NCBI GenBank assembly: GCA_036971475.1
Contig: JBAIZL010000002.1
Span: forward strand, 354,976,082-355,040,081
Source: Prosapia bicincta
Taxonomy: Eukaryota; Arthropoda; Insecta; Hemiptera; Cercopidae
DNA: 64,000 nucleotides
Direction: 5' to 3'
Positions 33,839 to 45,640 of the stretch are shown piece by piece (positions within the stretch are counted from its first letter, which is position 1; the number at the start of each line of letters is the position of its first letter). The notes under the pieces were generated by a model. That model was not told the DNA's origin, ran no database searches, and worked only from the letters and a program-made list of their open reading frames with translations. The translations under genes and the position numbers were made by a program.

Positions 33839-35289
33839 GTAAGAGAAAACTAACCTCAGATTAATACGTCAACATGGAAACTCGGCAACAATCAAATATA
33901 CGTACAGCTAATCGAGAAGGCAACTAGAACTGATTCAGGTGCAGTACTGCTGATTTTGCCACTTACAGTATTTATGGAATCCTAAATTATAACAAACCCT
34001 GAACAGCCCTTAAATAGTAAAATAGATTCGTTATTCCCCTTTCAATGGAGCTAGAGTCTTATTGATATTTCTTTGAATGAATAAAATAAGTTTTCATTTT
34101 GAAGTATACAAGAGACATGAGAATACATAAGAAGCAACTCTTAGCAAAGTTTACACTGTTCTCTAGACTGAAAATGGCATTATGTATTCTCTTTCGCTAT
34201 GTTTATAGTGCTACAGCTGAAAACTATTAGAATCTCCCAACTGTTGTAGTGAGAATCTCTTGAAAAGGCCAATATTGATGAATCTGAAGAAAGGCTGAAC
34301 GGAAGAAAGTGCCAATACTGCTATGAATCGTATATAACGTATAGCATAACAGTTTGCTATATATGACGTATTGCATGTACGTCTACGTGAGACTTACTAA
34401 TAAATTGCTTGAAAGAATTATTGTTTCAAAGAGTAATAGCTACAGAAGCTTTTAGAACTTAAATTACATCTCCTCTCAAAACAAAATGATGTACTGTAAT
34501 AAGAAGGTTCGGTTTATTGAAGGAAATATATGTGATCAATAGTTATAATTGTTTAAAATCGGGGTTCTCTACATTCCAGGCTCTGCGTCCCTCTTTGCAA
34601 CACTAACATGAGTTCCCATTTACATTTGGTCAAGAATTACAATCTGAGTATGAAACTGAAGCTGATTAGGACAATAAAAACCTCAGATATTTTTTTAACT
34701 TAAATATAAATATATTAGTTACATAAATATATTTCACCCCGCAACTGATGAAGCTGCTATCATAGGCTTCCATATTAAACGTTAATTTCTGTGAAGGCAT
34801 TGCTAACTGAAATAGTCAAGTTTTACCTTGTTTAACCTATCACTATAAAGTGCTGGGCCAAGGTACTTAATATATAAATAAAATAAACACATTAACCAAA
34901 ATACTCGTTTTTTTTACTAATGTAAAATAACCTGTAAATATTCAAGGAAAACACACATTTGTCTCTATATAAATGTTTCAGTTTTAAGTCATGTCACTTA
35001 ATGCACCAACTTTTAAAATAACATTATCGAAAACGTCCACTGGTCTACATACAACCCTTGGTATTTATTATGTTTTTATATTTAGGGGGCCGCCGATACC
35101 TCATCCCCCCAGGGTATGGACTTCCATGACTGCAATCCTGCAATGATAAACTTGATTCAAGCCTTGTGCAATGTAGGTTTTACCTTAAAAAAATGTTAAA
35201 AGTTCATAACTGATGTAAACCTAATACACAAACACACACACAAACACGCGCTCGTGCGTGCACAATCATAAGTTCATATACAGTTTATG
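33839..35289. other. Intergenic sequence, nothing recognised
   Basis: A short CA/CG-alternating stretch lies near 35225-35265, next to the start of dispersed repeat copy 2. No gene is seen. Confidence 0.55.
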
Positions 35290-36490
35290 AATGTTTATAT
35301 ACATACATATATAGTTTTCACTATCAAATAGAGAAAAGGACTATATAATAAATCAAGACCCCTGCCTATGCACCAGAGAGGTTATCCTTGAGACCCTAAC
35401 TCAAGTAACAAGAGTCTAGCAAGACTAATTAAACATTCGTCAGAGAACATTGACGTACGTCATTACGCACATGTCACGTCACTCTACTCGCTGGTACAGC
35501 CAATTATAGTCACACACCTATGTCTGTAGGCAGTTTCAGTACACTTATAAAATCCTTTCCTTAAAACCCTCTACGCCACCTACTTTGAGAACCCCTGACT
35601 TAGGGTATATTTAAAAAAATAGAATTGGTGGGACACTTTTGTATTTCTGGACAAGCCCCAACAGAGAAATTTTGGGCCCCAGGGCAAACATGAGTACCAT
35701 TACTTCCAACATACATCAATTTAACCTTGTGTTTTTATGACATTGTAAATCCATTATTGTTACCGTAATAAAAGCAACGAGGCCTACTGAATCTAATCTT
35801 TATATGATTGGATTTGTTTAATTAAACTGCCATTTCTTTACAGCAATAAGATATTAATTTGTTTGTGAATAGAACATTAGAAGCTTGAATAATCGCACAC
35901 TGTACTTTTTATACTTTATTCACTTATTGTTTTAAATTTTTTTATGATCACTCGTGTGATTATTTCCACAGTAATAAAACAACAACTTGCTTGGCCTGCC
36001 AAGGCTTGCTAAAAAGCATACTAAAGTCTTAAAAACTGAACGTGCTTAAGAAAAAATAATTTTTACATTATATAACTGAAGCACTATATAAGGTTTAGCT
36101 TTTATAGAAGACATGTGGCCATTAAGTATTCTATACACTCCAAGAATACGAGAAGCCTATAGCTTAAAATTGTCCTACCCTAAAAATATGCGGCCTTCAG
36201 ATTAGTAGAGGGGTGTACTTAGGTCATAATCAAGGCAGTTCTGTGCGGCTTAAACACAGTGAGGGGAATATTATTTGCAGTGTAAAAAGAATAAATTTTA
36301 AAATAAAGTAATTTCTACCCAGGTGTCTACGTTTTCAATAACTTGATCCATATGAATTTATTCAATGAAATTTTACAAATAGTTTCTTTCACTTCTTTCA
36401 GTAAAATGTATATAAATACCTGTAAATCTATTCGATTCCATCTTCTTTTGATGATCTTTTTTTGATCTACTATTTTTTAACTGAAAATTG
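35290..36490 (+). repeat. Dispersed ~1.1 kb repeat, copy 2
   Basis: Collinear with 111-1190. It has extra blocks relative to copy 1, such as about 48 bp near 35380-35430 and about 25 bp near 36265-36290. Its right end overlaps an exon-like block on the minus strand. Confidence 0.85.
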
Positions 36491-36573
36491 CATCTCATAA
36501 TTTTCTTTATGGTCATCATGACTTTCGGTTGAAAATCAACAGAAAACAACTGTGTTGGAAATGGGCTATTCAT
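36420..36573 (-). CDS. Exon candidate (154 bp), unknown protein
   Basis: A good 3' splice site (gctttggtgtttacag) precedes 36573 and a 5' splice site (TTTACAG|GTATTTAT) follows 36420. Only one frame is open: MNSPFPTQLFSVDFQPKVMM, then TIKKIMRCNFQLK, then a basic tail KKDHQKKMESNRF. It enters in phase 0 and leaves in phase 1, so it does not join the exon at 31424 directly. It may belong to a different transcript, or an exon between them may be missing. No known domain. Confidence 0.4.
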
Positions 36574-36639
36574 CTGTAAACACCAAAGCAATTAACAAAA
36601 TGTTCAAGCACGAAAACTTATTCCAAAGTGTATCAATGT

Positions 36640-36642
<3 letters not shown>

Positions 36643-36700
<58 letters not shown>

Positions 36701-36887
36701 TATACGTATATATACGTTATACATATACCTTTTCTTATTTAAAGGGAGAGAGAGAGAGAAAGAAAGTATGAGAAAATCATGCCAAATAATTATTAAATTA
36801 TTTAAAGTTTGATAAACTTTTGTTATTGTAAATATATCGAGAAAGTGATATTGAGATAGATAGATAGATAGGTAGATAGAGACAGAC

Positions 36888-36926
<39 letters not shown>

Positions 36927-36950
36927 GAGAGAGAGAGAGAATGAGCAAAT
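36643..36950. repeat. Microsatellite cluster: (AT)n, (GA)n, (GATA)n, (GACA)n
   Basis: AT at 36643-36697, GA at about 36745-36765, GATA/GACA at about 36855-36890, then GA to about 36940. Confidence 0.95.
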
Positions 36951-37895
36951 TATGCCAAATTAATATTGCACTATTTTAAGACTGTCAATTCTTTACCTTC
37001 CTGGGACAAAATGTTTTTGATCGTACCAAGCTTCAAACAATGCTTCAAAGCGGCCATTATGGACACTGTCATAGATTCTCTATTGTGTTTGAAAATGTTT
37101 TGTCTTAGTAAGTTTACATAAATTTACATAAATTATACGTTTGGTAAGTCATGGTTAGTATAATAATAAAGATTATTTTTCTCTGATCATATGAACAATA
37201 AAATCTACTAGAGTAATTAAACAGTTCCCTTTTTAAAATGTAATATAGATTTAAATAATTATTTCTGAATTAAATATCACTAATTTTAAGTAAACTACAA
37301 ATTGGTATCATTTCGAAGTTTTAAAAGTAAAGTTCAATATTGTTTTCCTTTTTAATATGATCTGTTAATTCCTCTGTAATGCTCATATTTTATTTTTTAA
37401 GATAATAAAATTTGCAGTTTCCGTGTTGTACATCTTGAGGTTTTTTATTTAAAATTATGTTTTTGACAAATCCAATACAACATACCTGAGGAACAGTCTT
37501 GTACGTGACTCACTGTATTGAACAATACACTGACCTAATCCGAAACGAGTCTGCTAAAGAAATATCATCAGTAAGTAGTAGATTATTTTGCCATGTGATA
37601 CCAAAAGTAGTAATTTATTTAAGATATCTTTAAGCGTCAACACATTTATATCAGAAAATGTAAAGTATAATCTTTGAGTACACATCTGTATTCTATAACA
37701 TGTATGCTGCATAACATTGAATAGTATATTTTACACTTTGTGTATATTACCTGACAATAAAGAGTTTATATAGATTTCAAGAGTTTAATTTCGTGAGTAA
37801 ACAAACTGACACACGATTTGGTGTACAAAATCACTTGTGTAAGCAATAATAAAAGCCTGAAACAGTGACTAATACTTAAAATTAATTATTATTGT
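36951..37895. other. AT-rich sequence, nothing recognised
   Basis: Flank of the non-LTR insertion. No gene or repeat partner seen. Confidence 0.55.
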
Positions 37896-37908
37896 TAGAG
37901 TTTATGTT
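37896..37908 (+). repeat. Target-site duplication, left copy
   Basis: tagagtttatgtt, identical to 43217-43229. It defines the left edge of the non-LTR insertion. Confidence 0.92.
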
Positions 37909-38357
37909 CCCGGCTAGCTGGCCTAAGCAACCGGGCGGGTCCACAGATAGCGGATAGTGGAACGGCCTACAGATATGTAGGTTACTTGTAAATAAGGATT
38001 CCGGAAGGTTTCTGAATAAGCAGGCCCGGACCAAGGCAATGGTTCAAAGGTGTGGAATTATCCCTCCTCGACAGTCAACCGGTTGGGTGTGGTAGAAATA
38101 ACTGCTTTGACTGGGGACTGGGGTAGTTGGGAATTAAGACCTCACAATGCTACTCTCACCTCCCAGGTGAACCAAGGGCAATGCGGCAGTGAAGTATGGG
38201 CGGGAAACTACCCTAACGACACAATTGTAACAAAAGAGAGTAAAGCAGGCTGTTCGCTCCAAGAGCAACAGTGAAAAATGTCCTGAACTTGGGGTAGGCT
38301 TCAAGGTCAGTGATTGAATACCCAATCCAAGGTGGAAGGCATTGCGCCGATGGATGA
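37909..38357 (+). other. 5' leader of the non-LTR element
   Basis: GC-rich sequence before ORF1, starting cccggctagctgg. Internal promoters of non-LTR elements lie here, but no specific box can be assigned. A 74-codon frame (38050-38274) has no recognisable motif. Confidence 0.6.
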
Positions 38358-38840
38358 ATGGCTGCAGGGTATAAAATGCAGTCGCACAAGATCCCCTTGA
38401 GGAACCGGACAAAACCACATTGTATGTTGTCTAGCCAGGGCAGTGGGGGTTCTGCTCTGGTCGACTGTTATTTCCCCCATACTCGTGAGAAGTTAATGGA
38501 CCAAACAAGTAGAAAAATTGACTTTGAGACTGCACAGACAGCGGGAGCCAATGAGACGGCAAACCGTGAGTCTGTAGCAGATGTGTCAACGGCAACCATC
38601 ACTGGGGGTGCGGGGGCGGCTTTCAAGTTGCCGACTGCAGAAACCGGTGAAATGGCTGTAGAGTTGAGCACGCTTTCTTTACGGAGAAAGCGTATGAATG
38701 GAGCGGCGAAAAGTCGGCTCCGAAGAGAACAGGCGAGAGCAGCGGGAGGGCCAATAATCCTGACAAAACGAAGGGGAGGCCAAATCCGAGCCGAGCTTGT
38801 CAAAGTCCAGGGCTTGGATGTTGTGAGGAGGGAGGTGTAA
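38358..38840 (+). pseudogene. ORF1 N-terminal part
   Basis: A 160-codon piece. The N-terminal half is polar. Residues ~105-135 are strongly basic (LSLRRKRMNGAAKSRLRREQ), as in nucleic-acid-binding ORF1 N-termini. A stop at 38838-38840 is followed about 78 bp later by the DUF4780 part in another frame, so the two were probably one ORF1 broken by an indel. Confidence 0.65.
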
Positions 38841-38918
38841 CAGGGAAGCAATCAACCAAGAGCACCAAACCCCAACACGCCCAAAAGGCCTAGGAGTTCA
38901 ACGTCCAATCCCTCTCCA

Positions 38919-39581
38919 GTGGAGGGAGGAAAGAAAAAAGTGAAGCTCGGACAAGGGGGAAATGCTGCAGTGTCTTCGGGCACATACGGCGATACCCTCC
39001 GGCAAAAGCAAGCCATTGTCCCAGTTAGTTACCCTGAGAGACAACTCTCGGAAGAGATGGCGTTGGAGCTGGAGGAGCTGTTCTTCTCAGAACTGCTGTC
39101 CGCTGAGACGGAAAGTGGGGATAGAGGGTTCAGGACCGCATACTTAGAGAGGGGGGCTCTAAATGTCGTATGCTCCTCACGGGAGAGCCTGGAGTGGGTC
39201 CTTCGGGTCCTGCCAAGCTTCACCCTGAGTGAGGGGGTAGAGTTGAATGCAGAGCCACCTAAGGACATCTTTTGCATTGCAAACGTTTCAATGTGGGTGC
39301 CCAAACCCTACAATGATAAGGAGCCGGAAGAGATCCTGAATGTGGTCAACAACATTCCCAGTCAACAAACCCAGAACCCTGGGATAGTTCAGGATACTTG
39401 GAAGGTGATTGTTAGGAAAAGGGAGGATGCAGGTCTTATCCGTATCCTGTATATAGGAGAGGGCTCCCTCAGGGCACTGCGGAACAACAATATGAGGGTG
39501 AATGTGGGGCTGAGACAGGCCACGTTCAAGGTGCTCTCTAGTCCTGGGGCTGCTTTGCGGACCCAGGCAACTGCTAAATAA
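38919..39581 (+). CDS. ORF1 C-terminal part with DUF4780-type domain
   Basis: An intact 220-codon frame. It starts with a short basic segment (GGKKKVKLGQGG), then SEEMALELEELFF, LNVVCSSRESLEWVLRVLP, MWVPKPYNDKEPEEIL, WKVIVRKRED, SLRALRNNNMRVNVGLRQAT, ending FKVL. This series matches the DUF4780 pattern seen in insect retroelement ORF1 proteins (a strand-helix fold with W, VWVP, ESLRAL and GLGQATF-like landmarks). The presumed role is RNA binding in the element particle. The stop at 39579-39581 is followed 8 bp later by an ATG (39590) for ORF2. Confidence 0.78.
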   Translation: MEGGKKKVKLGQGGNAAVSSGTYGDTLRQKQAIVPVSYPERQLSEEMALELEELFFSELLSAETESGDRGFRTAYLERGALNVVCSSRESLEWVLRVLPSFTLSEGVELNAEPPKDIFCIANVSMWVPKPYNDKEPEEILNVVNNIPSQQTQNPGIVQDTWKVIVRKREDAGLIRILYIGEGSLRALRNNNMRVNVGLRQATFKVLSSPGAALRTQATAK

Positions 39582-39589
39582 GCAGAACG

Positions 39590-40250
39590 ATGATCAAGTT
39601 CCTCTAAGTGAACCTACAGCATATCAGGGCGTATGGATGTGTAGGATGCTGGACAGGGGAGAGGTGGACGTGGTTCTCATCCAGGAGCCATGGACTTCTG
39701 GAGGACGAATATGCGGGCTGGCGACATCTGGAGGTAAGTTGTTGCATGATAGGAACTCCGGTGTTCCCAGGACGTGTATCCTGTTTAGGAGGGGGTTGAG
39801 TGCTTTTGTACTAACGGACTTCTGCTGCAGGGACTTGATAGCAGTGATGGTGGAGCTGCGGTCGGAGGGGAGGATGAGGAGGCTAAACCTGGCCACGGCA
39901 TATCTTCTCTTTGACTACGCGAAGGCTCTACCAACACAAGAGCTGAGGAGGCTGGTCGAGCATTGCGGGGCTGTGGATGAGGAGCTGCGGGTGAGGATGG
40001 ATGCTAACTCCCATCACACTTCGTGGGGAGTACAGGTACCAACACTAGAGGTGAGGAACTTTTAGCTTATCTTAGCTCTAAGAATTTACTAGTCTTAAAT
40101 CAGGGGGAAGAATCGACGTTTGTCACTAGGGCCAGACGGGAGGTCCTGGACATTACGGTGGCATCGAACCAGATAGCTAGGTATGTACTAAATTGGCATG
40201 TGTCGGATGAACCATCCTCTTCTGACCACAGACATATTAGGTGTATCTCC
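39590..40250 (+). pseudogene. ORF2 endonuclease domain (EEP family)
   Basis: This domain nicks the genomic target to prime reverse transcription. DVVLIQEPW (catalytic Glu at about 39685), MDANSHHTSWG (DAN.H at about 40000) and SSSDHRHI (Asp-His pair at about 40224-40229) are all present, so the active-site residues are preserved. The frame is broken near 39600-39640 (stop and shift after the first codons) and near 40045, where RGEELLAYLSS continues in another frame. Confidence 0.85.
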
Positions 40251-42000
40251 CTCAATCCAGCCATGCTTCGGCCAACCATGGATCCAAGAAGAACAGACTG
40301 GGACTTCTACAGGAGGGACCTGGGTGTTCGGATTGAGGAGGCTGGATTGGAGTATGGTGGGAGGAGAGAGCTAGACGACTCTGCCACATTGGTTGGCGAG
40401 GCTATAGTAGAATCGTTTACTGATAACTGCCCTCTCAGTGAGGGGAGAAAAGTAGGGGATCCGTCATGGTGGATTAAGAAGCTAGCCAAACTTCGGAAGA
40501 CCACCAGGAGACTCTTTAATAGAGCAAAAAAGAACGGGGAGTGGGACCAGTATAGGAAAACATTAACCGAATACAACAGGGCAATTAGAGAAGCACGCAG
40601 GAAGTCCTGGAAGATATTGACAAAACTCGGGAAGGGGCACGACTGCATAAAGTGCTCTCTAAGGACCCAGTTAACCCGGTGGGGATGCTAAGTACCCCAC
40701 TGGGAAATGTAACAAAAACTGCAGGGGACACTGTGGAAGAATTAATCAGAACACATTTCCCTTGCAGTACTTTGAGGAAACTTGGGGGAGCAGACACTGA
40801 ATCAGTTGCCAAACCCTCCACAAGACGTGGTAAGAGGGAGGACTGGCAAGGAGGATAGTAACTCCACAAAGGGTAAGATGGGCTATAGGCACATTTAAAC
40901 CCTACAAAATCTCCAGGTCCAGATGGGATCTATCCTGTGCTGCTGCAGCAGGGAATGTATATGCTGGTTCTGGTACTTACTAAATTATACAGGCTAATCA
41001 TTGCTATAGGGCATGTGCCGGCAGCCTGGAAATCTAGTAAGGTGGTCTTTATACCTAAGCCCACCGGTAACCAATCGGAAGGGAAAGGATACAGACCTAT
41101 TACAATCTTGTAATAGGTCCTTTGTTCTTAAGGGACTTGAAAAACTGGTTGATAGGCATATTAGGGGGGGGGGGAGGCTTTGGCAATAAAACCACTGCAT
41201 TGGAACCAGTATGCTTATCAACCGAGGAAATCCTGCGAGGGGCTCAATCAAGTGGTTGGTAGGATAGAGCAAATGATCGCTAAGAAAGGTTGTGCCATTG
41301 GTGCCTTCCTCGACATTGAAGGGGCTTTCAATAACCCCTCAGTGGAGACGATGGTAAATGGTGCAAGACGTCATGGAGTGGATGCGACCACTTGTGGATA
41401 GATAAGTTCCATGTTAACAAACAGAAGCATTTCTGTAGAGGTGGCAGGGAAGGTCAGAAGGGCGGTGACAAATCTGAGCTGTGCACAGGGAGGGGGGGTT
41501 CTCTCTCCTCTGTTGTGGTGCCTAGTGGTTGACAACCTTATTGAACTCCTGAATGAACAGGGGTACTTCTGTCTGGGATTTGCGGACGACATAGTTGTTC
41601 TGATCCTGGGCAGATTCCCTTATACAGTCCTTGAGGTATTCAGAAATCCTCTACGACTGATTGAAGAGTGGTGTAATAAGGATAATCTTAGGGTGAATCC
41701 GAAAAAGACTGCTCTTATTAACTTCGCCAGACAGCGAAAATATCTGACTACCAGGATGCCTCGCTTGTTTGGTGAATACCTTGAGTTTGTGGGGGAGGTG
41801 AAGTACCTGGGAGTTACTCTGGACAGGAAACACACCTGGAAAACATATCTTGAGAGGACAGTTAACAGGGCCAAAAGGGCACTGATGACAGTGAGAAGAA
41901 TGGTGGGTAGGAAATGGGGACTGAAGCCATCAATGATGCACTGGATGTATCTGAGGGTGATAAGACCTATGATTACCTATGGAGCTCTGGTGTGGTGAAC
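40251..42000 (+). pseudogene. ORF2 reverse transcriptase domain
   Basis: A linker with DPSWWIKKLAKLRKTTRRLF leads to the fingers (KSPGPDGIYPVLLQ near 40910-40945; AAWKSSKVVFIPKP near 41025-41062; GYRPITIL). Then come AYQPRKSCEGL, FLDIEGAFNN (first catalytic Asp at about 41312), GGGVLSPLLW, GFADDIVV (catalytic Asp pair at 41585-41590), KYLGVTLDRKHTW and YGALVW. Frames change near 40690, 40860 and 41110, and stops interrupt at 41108 and 41400. Catalytic residues remain; the lesions are scattered indels. Confidence 0.85.
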
Positions 42001-42680
42001 AAAGACCAACCAGGCACAAACAAGAGCTAAACTAAGCTCTATCCAGAGATTGGCTTGTCTGTGCACACTGGGAGCAATGTCAACTACACCTGGTGCAGCA
42101 ATGGAAGTAATGCTTAACCCCCCCCCCCTTTGAGCTTGTCCTTAGGGGAGAGGCGAGGCTGGCGGCATGGAGATTGCGTAACTCGAACAACCGGGCTAAT
42201 ATCCCAGATGTTTCGGGACATATGAGTATCGAGTGCTTGGTCAAAGAACCCGTCTTGGAAATAATGAGCGATCACATTACTCGAACGTTTGCACCTGACC
42301 AGGCCCACCAAACTATGATGGAATGGTCAGGGGCAGTAACATCGGGAGCTCAGATCTGGTACACAGATTGCTCCAAGATGGACTTCGGCACTGAAGCGGG
42401 GGTAAAAACCCAAGGGTAAAACTAGTTTTTTCCTTGGAGAGGCATACCTCTGACTTTCAGGTCGAAATATATGCTATAAATGCCTGTCTGGGAGAGATAG
42501 ATAGGGGAAAACACGGGACCCGGATTGCTATTTTCTCCGACAGTCAGGCAGCAATTAAAGCACTAAACGGACATGTGGTCACCTCGGCCATAGTCAGGGA
42601 GTGCCTAAATAATCTACAAGCCCTGGCAAAGTACAATCAAATCAAGATAGGTTAGGTGCCAGGCATAGGGGAATATTTGG
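42001..42680 (+). pseudogene. ORF2 RNase H domain
   Basis: IWYTDCSKMDFGTEAG (first Asp) near 42350-42400, EIYAINACLGEI (Glu) near 42460, and IFSDSQAAIKALNG (Asp) near 42530-42570 represent three of the four acidic residues, spread over two frames. A C9 run near 42118-42128 and a stop nearby mark an indel hotspot. Confidence 0.75.
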
Positions 42681-43138
42681 AAATGAAGCCGCAGATGCGC
42701 TGGCCAGGGAGGGGTTCTTCGACTCTCTGATTGGACCGGAGCCGGCGTAGTTATTTCCAAATCCATGGTCAAGATTGCAGTGCAAAGGTGGATGGCTGAA
42801 AGACACTGTGAACACGGGATCAGGGCTGAAGGGATGAGACACAGTAAGCTAACCCTTAGGAAACCTTCCTTGGGGCTGCAGAAGAGTCTCGTCTACTCAC
42901 GGGACACTGTGGACTAAGGAAACATTTGCATAAAATGGGTATCTACAAAGATGAACCAGTGTGCAGATTATGCGGTCAAGAACTGGAGACTGCCACACAC
43001 ATCATTTATAGATGTGAAGCACTTGCCGAGAGGCGCTTCAACCTCTTTGGTGATAGTACAGCTCTGGTGGATGCTGAAGGTAAAACACTAGTCAGGAAAC
43101 TCCTAAACCTGGTAAGAGGGAAGGGGCTATTTGACTAG
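42681..43138 (+). pseudogene. ORF2 C-terminal tail with zinc knuckle
   Basis: After a broken RNase H end (RHRGIFGNEAADALA near 42662-42705), the 70-codon frame from 42926 reads HKMGIYKDEPVCRLCGQELE and then TATHIIYRCEAL. This is the C-x2-C-x(7-8)-H-x4-C type knuckle that ends ORF2 of RNase H-bearing elements. Confidence 0.75.
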
Positions 43139-43216
43139 ATCAGGGAGGTACGTACAATATACCTTAAGGTAGTAGTGCTTCGGGTAGTTTTAACCCGCTC
43201 CCAAGTTGTAAAAAAA

Positions 43217-43229
43217 TAGAGTTTATGTT
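43217..43229 (+). repeat. Target-site duplication, right copy
   Basis: Identical to 37896-37908. Confidence 0.92.
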
Positions 43230-45080
43230 TAATTTTAGGCTTTGTATGGTTCCTACTTGGAGTTGAAATGTACATAAGAAGTTTTTTTTACATAATCAAT
43301 TTTCCTTAAACAATCTCTCTCTTTTAATTAGTTTTAAGAATCAACAAAAATAACAATAATATTTATTAACACAATAACTGTTCCCATAAGATGTAAGCAG
43401 TAGCTTTAAAAGTAGTTTAACCTTCTTCAGGGTATGCCATGAAAGGCAGCGAAGTAAAAACAAATACGTTGGTTAGGTAGATTATTATATATTAGCGTGA
43501 TATATTCAAATACATTTCCTTAATCAGTTACTATATTTTTCATTATGAATGAAAAAATCTATTTGGTTACAACGTTTAGAATGAAATAGGTCAATCCTTA
43601 CGTGACTAGAATTTAGTGACAATAGCTTCAAGGCAGAACTGCTTCCCCTACCCCATTCAAAATATACTTTTACTACTGGCATCAGAAATAGAAGGACATG
43701 AGTTGCCCCTAAATTATAACAGCACGCTTTACATAATCCATTTTACTAATGTGATATGGTAGTTGCTCAAGGAAAAGAAGATTACACTATTTTGTATTAA
43801 CTTGGCTTACTGATTTATTCTTATCAGTTGTTCACAGCATTAAATAATGCGCTGACATAGCGCGAATCGCGTTTGCTGAATAAATCAGTAAGTAATGTTT
43901 TTTTCCAAGTTAATACCAAAAAGTTTAATCCATACGAAAACCTCAATATATAAAATACAAAAACTGTAAGTTTGAAAAGAAGGTTACATGATCAGATAAC
44001 TTATCCAAGAATATAAAACGTATGGAAAACCACCAACATGGAGAAAAGAATATATGTTAATTGATTCCATCGTCACGTGAGCTACTAACTTATAACTAAA
44101 AAATAACCAAAAAATAACACAATGATATTGAATATCAACACAATGGAACAGTATGAGATACACAAACATTTCAAACTACACCCTACAAACATGCTCAACA
44201 CCCAATTACATCATAATTCACATACACGTTTTATCATCATAACCCCTAATATTCACCAAAATACACCTACATCCCCACCCTAATATCCCACCCCTCTTTT
44301 AATACAAAAACCAAGAAGTAGGTTACAATCTGAGTTAAGAATGGGATACATCTCCTGATACCGCAGTCCTCACCAAATATAAAAGTAAGTACTACTATAG
44401 GCAAGTTAACATATTTACTAGTGTTTTTAGTTAAAATTATATGTACATGGGGAGTAGTGTGAGAGTAGGGAATGAGAGAAACCTCTGAAAGGATCAATGC
44501 ATTTGAAGATTACATATATTTATTATTAATTACTTCATTTTTAACTTGAGCTGCTAGTTAGCACAGTACAGTATTTACTTTCTTACTTGATAAGTAAGAA
44601 AGCCCTACTACAGGCAAGTGTCTCATATTAATATAGAAATAACAGACCGAATAAAGAAAGTGAACCTGTAACTTCTGACAATAAAAATCGACCTTTGGAG
44701 AAACCTAGATGAAGTTTTAAGTTGTGCTATAACAAAATAGTTAGAAAGGTTATAGAACACTGTGATATCATACAACAGATAAAGGAAAACCCATCCTGGT
44801 AACATCCCGTTCAGAGAATGCAAGCAAAAGAATTCAAAGTTATCTCATATATAGGCACTCAGAGAATGATTAAAAAGAAGATAAGGGAAGATGAAGTGAT
44901 CAGAAAGACTCCATAAGACACTGCCTGAGAAAGGTTCCTACCCCTGGGAACTGAAAGAACATATATATTAATATACATTATGACTAATAATAACTGAGTA
45001 ATATTACTTATACTGCTATGAAAAGTTATAAAACACTAATCGTTTATTAAATTGTTCCCATGTATTTATATTGCATATAA
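43230..45080. other. Intergenic sequence with one inverted repeat
   Basis: No gene recognised. Minus-strand frames of 60-76 codons (43984, 44267 and 44623 starts) have no motif. Confidence 0.55.
43794..43915. repeat. Inverted repeat with an inner palindrome
   Basis: 43794-43820 (gtattaacttgg...ctgatttattc) pairs with 43877-43915, which has 12 extra bases (aatgttttttt side). Between them, cagcattaaataatgcgctg (43836-43855) is itself nearly self-complementary. Same general design as the hairpins at 9.5 and 11.3 kb but a different sequence. Confidence 0.75.
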
Positions 45081-45335
45081 TGATGCTGCTCACATTCCTT
45101 ACAACAACGCAGTACGTTACCCCTTGAAGTATGCCATGCTTTGCTCCTATGTCTCATACTCTCTCTGCGAGGGTGCCCCTAGCTCGTCTTACCTCAACAA
45201 CATTGATGAGCAAAGCACATATTGATGCTGCTGACATTCGTTATAAAAACAGTACGTTACCCCTTGAAGTATGCCATGATTTGCTCCTATGTCTCATACT
45301 CTCTCTGCGAGGGGGCCCCTAGTTCGTCATGATAG
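45081..45335 (+). repeat. 142-bp tandem duplication (1.8 copies)
   Basis: tgatgctgct.acattc at 45081 and 45223; the two units are identical over most of agtacgttaccccttgaagt and the following gctcctatgtctcatactct block. Confidence 0.9.
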
Positions 45336-45490
45336 TAACGTCCGAAATGAACGATGATCACAGAAGATATTTAACACGGGGTGTGTATAAATCCTATGTT
45401 TTACTGGATAACCTAAAGATTTACCAATATGAAGTAAGTGAAGTTTTACAGTAACTTAAAAAAGATTTTATGATAGTTTATAGCTGTGTG

Positions 45491-45640
45491 TGCACGTGCG
45501 TTTATGTTTGTGTGTGTGTGTGTGTGCGCGCGCGTGCGTGCGTGTGTGTGTGTTGTACGCGCGCGCGTGTTAGTTTGTGTGTGCAAGTAAGTGCGTGCAT
45601 GTATGTTCGTTCGCGTGTGTGCGTGCTTCTGATCGAGTGA
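45491..45640. repeat. GT/GC alternating purine-pyrimidine tract
   Basis: gtgtgtgtgtgcgcgcgcgtgcgtgc and related strings give about 120 bp of mostly alternating purine/pyrimidine, a sequence able to adopt Z-form DNA. Confidence 0.85.

Larger units (their letters stand above)
37909..43216 (+). mobile_element. Full-length I/R1-type non-LTR retrotransposon (inactive)
   Basis: A 5.3-kb element bounded by a perfect 13-bp target duplication and ending in a short A run (taaaaaaa). It is GC-richer than its surroundings. Order: a 5' leader, ORF1 with a DUF4780-type domain, then ORF2 with an apurinic-type endonuclease, RT, RNase H and a C-terminal zinc knuckle. Full length is uncommon among insect copies, which are usually 5'-truncated. 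ORF2 has several frameshifts and stops. The clade is not fixed by eye; RNase H argues for the I/R1/LOA side rather than canonical Jockey. Confidence 0.92.

Noticed and set aside
38468..42311. Minus-strand frames inside the non-LTR element
   Set aside because: They are antisense to ORF1/ORF2 and have no motifs of their own.
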